Part shown: in pieces, positions 43,196-48,944 of the stretch
Position numbering within the stretch: the stretch's first letter is position 1
How the letters are laid out: every line of letters starts with the position of its first letter
Assembly: GCA_016713175.1 (NCBI GenBank)
Contig: JADJPQ010000022.1
Location: forward strand, 1 to 48,944
DNA length: 48,944 bases
Source: Planctomycetota bacterium
GTDB lineage: Bacteria; Planctomycetota; UBA1135; UBA2386
Direction: 5' to 3'
Translations under genes and position numbers: made by a program
The notes under the pieces: generated by a model
What the model was told of the DNA's origin: nothing
Databases searched by the model: none
What the model saw: only the letters and a program-made list of their open reading frames with translations

Positions 43196-44241
43196 TGTCG
43201 TTTCTCCGGCTTCTTGACGAGGATCTGCTGATGAAAGGTGTAGTCGGCTGGCGGTGCCAAGGGCGCCTTGTGATAGCGCTGCTCGGCCCAGGCAACGACG
43301 GATTCGTAGTACGCGCGGCGCCCGGCCAGACCCGTCGCATCGTCACCGGCGCGTGCCAGACGTTCGATCGTGGTGGTCAGCTCGGGTACGCCCGGGTGCA
43401 GCCGGCCGAGCGCCCGGATCAACGGCATCCGCACGGATACGCGTTCGTAGGGGCCGACCAGCAGCAACGGCGAACCCAGCGCACCGATCAGCGCACCAAT
43501 GATCTCGTCGCCGCCGGCGTAGCCGGCCTCCACCGCCGCCCGTTGCAGCGCATCGAAGTCCGCGGCCCCGGCCAGCGCGGCCATGATCTCCGTGCGGGAC
43601 CTCGCGTCGCCGAGTCGGGCCCGGACTTCGCGCGCGAAGACAGCTTCGACCGCGGTTGGCCACCACTGACGGGGCAGACGTGCCAGCAAGCGCTCGCCAC
43701 CGCGCAACGACCGCGCGCGCACCAGGCTAGCGAGCCGCTCAGCAAACGGATCGAGCGCGCCCTCGGGGGTCGCGTCGCCAAGCCACGCCACCACCCGTTC
43801 GACCACCGCGGCATCGTCGTCGGCGAGCGCTTCGACCAGCACGCCGACGACCGCGGACTCGCGCAGGTATGCCGTATGGGCTTCTACCGGGCCGGCATAC
43901 CGACCCACCGCATAGAGGTCGTGCACCAAGGCCAGACGGCCAGCGCCGTCGACGTCGGCGCCGGCAAACACCGCTTCCCAGGCCTGACGGCGTTCGTCGG
44001 CGAGCACACTGGTCGCCGCGAGCAGCGGCGCCAAGGCCAGCCGCTGCAAACGCGCCTGATGGAGCCAGGAGTCTTGCGGTTGGCTGGTCTCGGTGGCAGG
44101 TGTCATCGACGATCTCGAAGGAGTCGGCGCCGGCTTCGCGGCAGCCGGCGCGGCCACAGCAGGGTCCGGGCCGCAGGCCGCCGCCAGCAGACTGACGGCC
44201 AACCAGGCGAGCGCGGTTCGTGATGGCAGCTTGAGGCTCAT
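43192..44241 (-). CDS. lipoprotein with HEAT-like helical repeats
   Basis: 349 residues. The ATG at 44241 begins a lipoprotein signal (LAWLAVSLLAAAC with Cys about 22). A low-complexity Pro/Ala linker leads to an all-helical body with short amphipathic repeats such as VVGVLVEALADDDAAVVERV and GDEIIGALIGALGSPLLLVG, resembling HEAT-type scaffolds. I do not recognise a specific family. Both ends overlap neighbours by ATGA, so the three proteins are made together and probably act together at the cell surface. Confidence 0.6.
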   Translation of the reverse strand: MSLKLPSRTALAWLAVSLLAAACGPDPAVAAPAAAKPAPTPSRSSMTPATETSQPQDSWLHQARLQRLALAPLLAATSVLADERRQAWEAVFAGADVDGAGRLALVHDLYAVGRYAGPVEAHTAYLRESAVVGVLVEALADDDAAVVERVVAWLGDATPEGALDPFAERLASLVRARSLRGGERLLARLPRQWWPTAVEAVFAREVRARLGDARSRTEIMAALAGAADFDALQRAAVEAGYAGGDEIIGALIGALGSPLLLVGPYERVSVRMPLIRALGRLHPGVPELTTTIERLARAGDDATGLAGRRAYYESVVAWAEQRYHKAPLAPPADYTFHQQILVKKPEKRQ

Positions 44242-47200
44242 CGGGCGACACGATTCCATTGATTCTCCGTGCCGCCGGTCGGGACTCCGGTACCAGTGTC
44301 GACGATGGTCTGCCCGCGATAGCGCAACATCCCGGCGCCCGTACCACCGGTCGTGTAGTAGAGGATGTTGTCGGTCTCCGCGACGTCGGCAAGCGACCCG
44401 AACGAGGGCCGATGCAGCATCTCGTGCACCAGGGTGATGATCAGTTCGCCACCGGCATCGGTGACCAACTGCGGATTCGACGACAGACCTGCCAGCCCCT
44501 GATAGACCGTGTCGGTAGCCGCGTGATTGTTGGCCAGCGCCGCTGCGAGCACCAGTTCGTTGGTGGCCGCAGCGATCGATGCCACGGTGATCGTCTCGGC
44601 GGCACCGGTCGCCGGCCCCAGGTCATACTGCCCCGGAGCCAGGCCGGCCACCGAGACCAGCCGCACGCGATTCTGGCCAGACGCCGCTGCCGCCGCCAGA
44701 CGCCAGTTGTCCCGCATTTCCTCGACGTAGGCGATCTTGGGATCGCCGGCCAGGCCGGCGCCCGTGATCGCGTCCCGTTCCGGGTTTGCCCCGTCGTTGT
44801 AGTAATCCAGCTTGCCGTTGCCGTTCAGGTCATAGGCGATCTGCTGATCGCGATTGCCGTTGACCGCGCCGACATCGATGACCGCCTGCTTGTAGACGTT
44901 ATTCATCGCTGTCCGCAATTCGGCGAACGTCGGATTCTGCGCCGGCGTCGTGGCGGCGACGCCCGGGTCGCGGATGCGATAGAACGACACGGTCGCGACG
45001 TTCAGCTTCTTGTAGACCTCGACATTGAGGGTCCCGCACACGGCCCCGGCAGCATCATTGGCCCGCACCTGCAGCAGCGCGCTTGCCCGATCGGCTCCGC
45101 CGTTGGCACCGGTCAGCACGACTTCGGTGCTGGCACCTGACAACGCCACCGACCCGCCGGCAACGGTGAACACCGCCGGGTTGCTGCTGGTCACGACGAA
45201 CCCATCGCCAGACGGCGCGGCTTGCACGATCACGCGCGTGCTGCCGGCCCGGTCGAGCGAAACGTAGTCGACAGCGCTGCCGGCCACCTCGTCATAGCCA
45301 TACGATTGCGCCGCGCTCGAGGTGAACGAAAACGTCGCATCGGCACACTTGCGCTCCTCCTCGCAGTCGCCGGTCACCGCATACGGCGGGCAATTGCAGC
45401 CCCAGCCGGCCAGCGTCAGCCCGGCACCCGGATCCGACTCGATCATCGACCCATCCGCCGAAACGCGACCACTGCCGACCACCTCGAAACGACCCGTGTC
45501 GTGGTCGAAGGTCAGGAAGTACGACAAGGAACCCGCCGCCAGCCCGCTCATGTTGGGATAGCTGATCCGCGCCGGCGGTTCAAAGCGCGCCCCACCCGGC
45601 TGCACCGTCCAGGTGAACACCGGCGACGCGCCATCCGGAATCGGCATCGGCACCGAGTCGTAATGCACCTGGTTGATCGCGACCGGAATGGCCGCCGGCA
45701 ATGGCGTCTGCGGGGTCGGCCGGCGCCCGTCCGGCAGCGTCATCGACCCGGCGGCGATCGTCACACTGAGTCCGGCGATGCCAGCGCAAGTCAGCACGAC
45801 ATCCTGCGAGCCGTCGTACATCCGATCGTTCACTGGGTCGAGGACAGGCAGCAGCACCGCGCTCGGCAGTCGATTGACGGCACCCGAGATGATGGTGACT
45901 TCCCAGTGCAGCGCCGGGAACCGCATGCGCTGCGGATCCCGCGGCCGACCCGCGATCGCAGTCACCGAGGCGCCGTCAACGAACAGATCCGCACGGCCGG
46001 ATTGTGGCAGATCGTCGACCATGAATTCCCCGGCCGCGTCGGTCGTGGCCAGTCGTTCGGTACCGTCGCCGAACACGATGCGCGCCACGGCATCCTGCAA
46101 GGGTTGCTGCGCATTGTCGAACACCTGCCCGAGGAAGGCAGTCGACCCGCCAGTTGCGGCCACCCCGACGACGGTGAACATCGCCGGTCGACCGGGGTTG
46201 CCCGGCCAGGTCGCCGCCACGAGGTTGTCGCCGGGGGCCGGCCCGAGGGTCAACTCGGCGCTGGCGTGTCCACTGCTGTCGGTGGTCACCGTGACCGCCG
46301 GCAACGAGAAACTCTGACCAGCCGTCAGCACGCCGGCACCGGCGACGACCGCGAACGTCACCGGCACGCCACCGACACCGTTGCAGCCGTCGTTGACCCA
46401 GACCGCCAACAGTTCCGCCGCCGGTCCGGTGGTCTGCCCCACTTGCCGCCCGCCGGACGCGACGTTGATCTGGCGTGCCGCGCCGACCCGGCCACTGGCG
46501 ACGAACGTCGCCACGCCCGCGACATCGAGGCTGGTTGCCCGCACCCGGTTGTTGCCGACGCCAGCGTCACTGCCGAGCCGCCAGAAGACACTGGCGACGC
46601 CGTTGCCATCGGTCACGGCAGCGAACTGTTGCCGCGGCTCCAGTCCACGATCGCCCGACAACCGGCCGTTGCTGCGCGTGACGGTGAACGTCACGACCTT
46701 GCCGACGAACGGCGAGCCGTCGGGCCGCGTCAACCGCACTGCAATCGGCTGACCGAGGTATTCGCTGACCGTACCGCTCTGCCCATCACCGGCGAACGGC
46801 AGCAATCCGTTCCCGGATGGAGTCTCCTGCCGGACGTCGACGGTGGCCGCAGCGGTGTTGCCGACGGTGTCCGTGGCTTCGACCCGGATGGTGTTGGTCT
46901 GTCCCGCCACGAGCGCCACACCGCCGAGGGAAAACGAACTCTGCGAGCCGATCCCCCGCGCGGTGGGGGCGTCGACGCCATTGACCGTCACCTTGATGCC
47001 AGCCGCACCGCTGAGAACGTCCCCGACGCTGCCGACGACCGTGGTCGCCGACCCGGAGACCACGTCGCCGTTGAGCGGATACGAGATGGTGACTGCAGGC
47101 GGCACCGAGTCCTGGGTGACTGGCACGATCACCGCCGGGCTGATGGTGCCGTCCGCAAACAGCTCGCGGACCACCAACTGGTTCAATCGATTCGGCCGCA

Positions 47201-47471
47201 ACGGCACTTCGAGCGAAAAGCTGCGGTTGTCCTGCGCCCGGGTCGAGACCGTGTCCTGACCGCCTGCGACTTCGACCATGCTCGCGCCGCGCAACGCACG
47301 ACCCGTCAGGGTCACTGACGCCGCAGCGGTGAACGGTGCCACGACTGCGAGCGTCGGCCCAGTCTTCGAATCCGGGCGCACCGCCGGGGCACCTCCCGAT
47401 CGGTGACGACAGGCGCCCACGATCATCACGAGCAGCAGGACAGAGTGCAGGAACGAGGGACGCACGCGCAT
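44238..47471 (-). CDS. surface lipoprotein with Ig-like domains and HExxH metalloprotease-like C-terminus
   Basis: 1077 residues. The ATG at 47471 gives a lipoprotein signal (LLLVMIVGAC). Several bacterial Ig-like domains follow, including VTISYPLNGDVVSGSATTVV, a Big_1-like pair (AVRLTRPDGSPFVGKVVTFT, GVASVFWRLGSDAG; GVPVTFAVVAGAGVL), and a carboxypeptidase-regulatory domain (FLGQVFDNAQQPLQDAVARI). Near the C-terminus LVHEMLH (about residue 1013) is a zinc-binding HExxH motif, and NILYY downstream sits where matrixin-like peptidases have a Met-turn. The third ligand of HExxHxxGxxH is not obvious, so activity is uncertain. First gene of the three-gene operon. Confidence 0.68.
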   Translation of the reverse strand: MRVRPSFLHSVLLLVMIVGACRHRSGGAPAVRPDSKTGPTLAVVAPFTAAASVTLTGRALRGASMVEVAGGQDTVSTRAQDNRSFSLEVPLRPNRLNQLVVRELFADGTISPAVIVPVTQDSVPPAVTISYPLNGDVVSGSATTVVGSVGDVLSGAAGIKVTVNGVDAPTARGIGSQSSFSLGGVALVAGQTNTIRVEATDTVGNTAAATVDVRQETPSGNGLLPFAGDGQSGTVSEYLGQPIAVRLTRPDGSPFVGKVVTFTVTRSNGRLSGDRGLEPRQQFAAVTDGNGVASVFWRLGSDAGVGNNRVRATSLDVAGVATFVASGRVGAARQINVASGGRQVGQTTGPAAELLAVWVNDGCNGVGGVPVTFAVVAGAGVLTAGQSFSLPAVTVTTDSSGHASAELTLGPAPGDNLVAATWPGNPGRPAMFTVVGVAATGGSTAFLGQVFDNAQQPLQDAVARIVFGDGTERLATTDAAGEFMVDDLPQSGRADLFVDGASVTAIAGRPRDPQRMRFPALHWEVTIISGAVNRLPSAVLLPVLDPVNDRMYDGSQDVVLTCAGIAGLSVTIAAGSMTLPDGRRPTPQTPLPAAIPVAINQVHYDSVPMPIPDGASPVFTWTVQPGGARFEPPARISYPNMSGLAAGSLSYFLTFDHDTGRFEVVGSGRVSADGSMIESDPGAGLTLAGWGCNCPPYAVTGDCEEERKCADATFSFTSSAAQSYGYDEVAGSAVDYVSLDRAGSTRVIVQAAPSGDGFVVTSSNPAVFTVAGGSVALSGASTEVVLTGANGGADRASALLQVRANDAAGAVCGTLNVEVYKKLNVATVSFYRIRDPGVAATTPAQNPTFAELRTAMNNVYKQAVIDVGAVNGNRDQQIAYDLNGNGKLDYYNDGANPERDAITGAGLAGDPKIAYVEEMRDNWRLAAAAASGQNRVRLVSVAGLAPGQYDLGPATGAAETITVASIAAATNELVLAAALANNHAATDTVYQGLAGLSSNPQLVTDAGGELIITLVHEMLHRPSFGSLADVAETDNILYYTTGGTGAGMLRYRGQTIVDTGTGVPTGGTENQWNRVAR

Positions 47472-47741
47472 GGCCAAACTCCGTAGCAACGGGACGAGAG
47501 GCGACCGCCCATGTCGTGGCGAACCCTCTGCAATGGACGCTACGCCAGCAGGCGTCGGGCGACAAGTGGGGCAGGGAGGCCCGGGAGGCCCGGCAGGCCA
47601 GGTCGCCTCAGCCGCCTCGGACGACGCACGCCGTCGCGACCCGGCCAGATGCGTCGCGGTGGCAGAGCAGCCCCCGGTTTACGTTCAGGCACACGATAGG
47701 CAGCGCCAGGCGCGGAGGATCACGCCCAGGGAACCACCACG
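47472..47741. other. region upstream of the lipoprotein operon
   Basis: About 270 bp that should contain the operon promoter. A GGCCCGG/AGGCC-rich short imperfect repeat lies at about 47575-47603. No gene or RNA can be supported. Confidence 0.4.
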
Positions 47742-48824
47742 TCACACCACGACACCAGCAAGCCCCTCCGCCAACGCCGCCACCAGCTCCCCCGGAAACG
47801 CGGAACCCGCCGCTTCCGCCGCCAGCCGCGCCACCGCCTCATCCACCGCCAACCGTTCGCCGCGCAACAACGCATCCGCGCGCACCGCCAACGCCACGCA
47901 CGCCGCACTCAGCGAACTCTCGGCCACCAGCTCGCTGACCGTCCGCCCATGCGCCTGCCCGCGATTGCGCGCCACCAGCGACGCCCGCAGCCACAGATCC
48001 TCGGCCCCGCGCCCGAGCAGCCACAGCGAACCCGCCAGCGCCGGGTCGCTGCGATCGAGCTGCCGGCCGAGGTCGTGCAACAAGCCGGCCACCGCGATCT
48101 CCGACAACAACCGATCCGGCGCCCCCGCCGCGCGCGCGATCAACGCCGTCAGCACACAGACGTGCACCGCGGTCGGCAGCGCCGTCCGTTCCTGCTGCAA
48201 CAGCATCAGCGGCTCCGTCCCCGCCGCCGACAGCAGATGCTCGACCACGGCCTGCAGCACGATGTGCCCGGTGGCCGCCGACACCGGACCCGACCGATCG
48301 AACGCCGCCATCAATTCATGGTGCAGATAGACCGAACGCAGCTGCGAACCATCGGTGTTCGCGGTGCCGCGACGAACGGCAACCGGCGCGACCACCGGCT
48401 CGGCGGCGCGCTTGCTGGCATGCACGCCGTCGGCAGCGGCCGCGCGCAATTCGGCTTCCGGATCGGCATCGGGGGCCGGCCGTTCGTGCGCATGGCAGCG
48501 CGCCCAGGCCAGCAGGCCAGCGGCCGTGGCCGCCGCCGAAAACAGCAATTCGCCGATGCCGCGCCGCTGCAACAGCCGCACGATCGCTTCAGCCGCCGGC
48601 AGGCCGGCAATGTCGAACCGGAGCCGCACGCCGTTGCAATGCAGGGCCCCCTCGCGTTCCTGCAGCAAGAGGTGCGACTCGTCGCCGAGCGCCTGCTGCA
48701 GCGCGGCCTGGGCCGCGGTCGCTGCCGCCGTGTCGGCGCGCTCGTCCACGGCGCGCGTAGAGACCGTGCGCAGCAGCACCCACAGGGCGACCACCGCCCG
48801 GCGCCACGGCTCATCGCTGCCCAT
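47742..48824 (-). CDS. HD-domain protein, probable signalling output
   Basis: 360 residues, soluble. The N-terminal half is helical and Ala-rich, with LLLQEREGALHCNGVRLRFD resembling a small regulatory domain. The C-terminal half has an HD-type metal phosphohydrolase core: HVCVLTALIARAAG and AGLLHDLGRQLDRSDPALAG, the HD pair being His-Asp in LLHDLGR. The GYP motif of cyclic-di-GMP phosphodiesterases is absent. The gene starts 14 bp after a response-regulator gene on the same strand, so it is probably controlled by or works with that regulator. Confidence 0.65.
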   Translation of the reverse strand: MGSDEPWRRAVVALWVLLRTVSTRAVDERADTAAATAAQAALQQALGDESHLLLQEREGALHCNGVRLRFDIAGLPAAEAIVRLLQRRGIGELLFSAAATAAGLLAWARCHAHERPAPDADPEAELRAAAADGVHASKRAAEPVVAPVAVRRGTANTDGSQLRSVYLHHELMAAFDRSGPVSAATGHIVLQAVVEHLLSAAGTEPLMLLQQERTALPTAVHVCVLTALIARAAGAPDRLLSEIAVAGLLHDLGRQLDRSDPALAGSLWLLGRGAEDLWLRASLVARNRGQAHGRTVSELVAESSLSAACVALAVRADALLRGERLAVDEAVARLAAEAAGSAFPGELVAALAEGLAGVVV

Positions 48825-48838
48825 CGCGTCCGCCCGCC

Positions 48839-48944
48839 TCAGGCGCGCTGACCGACGTGCTTCTCGACCAGTTCGATCAGTTCGTCCGGCTCGAACGGCT
48901 TGCGGAAGTAGTCGGCGGCCCCCATCTCGGCGCTCTTCTGGTGG
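48839..48944 (-). CDS. response-regulator receiver domain, C-terminal end only
   Basis: The last 34 codons of a gene that continues beyond the window. HQKSAEMGAADYFRKPFEPD then ELIELVEKHV is the final beta-alpha unit of a CheY-like receiver domain, with the conserved Lys in RKPF. It ends shortly after, so it is probably a single-domain regulator or one with its output domain at the N-terminus. Confidence 0.8.
   Translation of the reverse strand, partial: HQKSAEMGAADYFRKPFEPDELIELVEKHVGQRA

Noticed and set aside
47575..47603. GGCCCGG-type short repeats
   Set aside because: Low-complexity GC sequence of four imperfect units, with nothing to distinguish it from chance in this genome.
1..48944. 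CRISPR array or phage region
   Set aside because: No regularly spaced repeats and no capsid, tail, terminase or integrase genes were seen.

Overview
The window is high-GC bacterial DNA and reads like a planctomycete chromosome. This is an inference from gene content. It encodes many large secreted proteins with short Ala/Leu-rich signal peptides, FG-GAP/VCBS and right-handed beta-helix proteins, a giant Hanks-type kinase, a squalene-cyclase-repeat protein, a nine-haem cytochrome c and a hybrid histidine kinase. No rRNA, complete tRNA, integrase, transposase or CRISPR array was found.

Region 1 (1-6700) is a patchwork of accessory genes, many of them broken. On the minus strand there is a MarR-type regulator, an RND efflux adaptor and an RND permease, all with frameshifts. 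A second minus-strand unit holds an intact TAT-exported thioredoxin-reductase-like flavoprotein and a truncated isoprenylcysteine methyltransferase-like gene. Three related 14-bp operator-like palindromes lie in front of these transcription units, so they look like one small MarR regulon. Mixed in are an intact parDE module, two relics of the same parE with conserved downstream DNA, an intact AbrB-PIN toxin-antitoxin pair and the 3' half of a tRNA-Gly gene. Together these suggest an old integration hot spot.

Region 2 (6707-13992) holds hisN followed by a three-domain hydrolase gene. The junction between them is split by 4.6 kb of minus-strand secreted-protein genes. This insert is flanked by 341-bp direct repeats that differ at only four positions, so hisN is complete on the left and the hydrolase gene is complete on the right.

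Region 3 (13996-31118) looks like ordinary chromosome. On the plus strand are an SLC13/ArsB-type transporter, a GAF hybrid histidine kinase and a secreted CAP-domain protein. On the minus strand, in order of transcription, are an ABC-F ATPase, a carboxypeptidase-regulatory-domain protein, a lipase-like hydrolase, a small coiled-coil protein, a secreted DnaJ-type zinc-finger protein coupled to a triple trypsin-domain protease, and the nine-haem cytochrome.

Region 4 (31176-39795, minus) is a set of three genes: a secreted squalene-cyclase-repeat protein, a 1490-residue kinase with a transmembrane segment and a CHAT-like C-terminus, and a secreted protein with secretin-N-domain-like features. 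Region 5 (39796-41505) is a DUF4143 ATPase preceded by two tandem RNA hairpins, the second covering a Shine-Dalgarno site. Region 6 (41621-47471, minus) is a tightly coupled three-gene surface lipoprotein operon. The right edge carries an HD-domain protein and the end of a response-regulator gene.

Most genes from 12.4 kb onward are long and intact, whereas the first 6.5 kb is rich in indels. This favours real gene decay on the left, although poor sequence quality there cannot be excluded from sequence alone.
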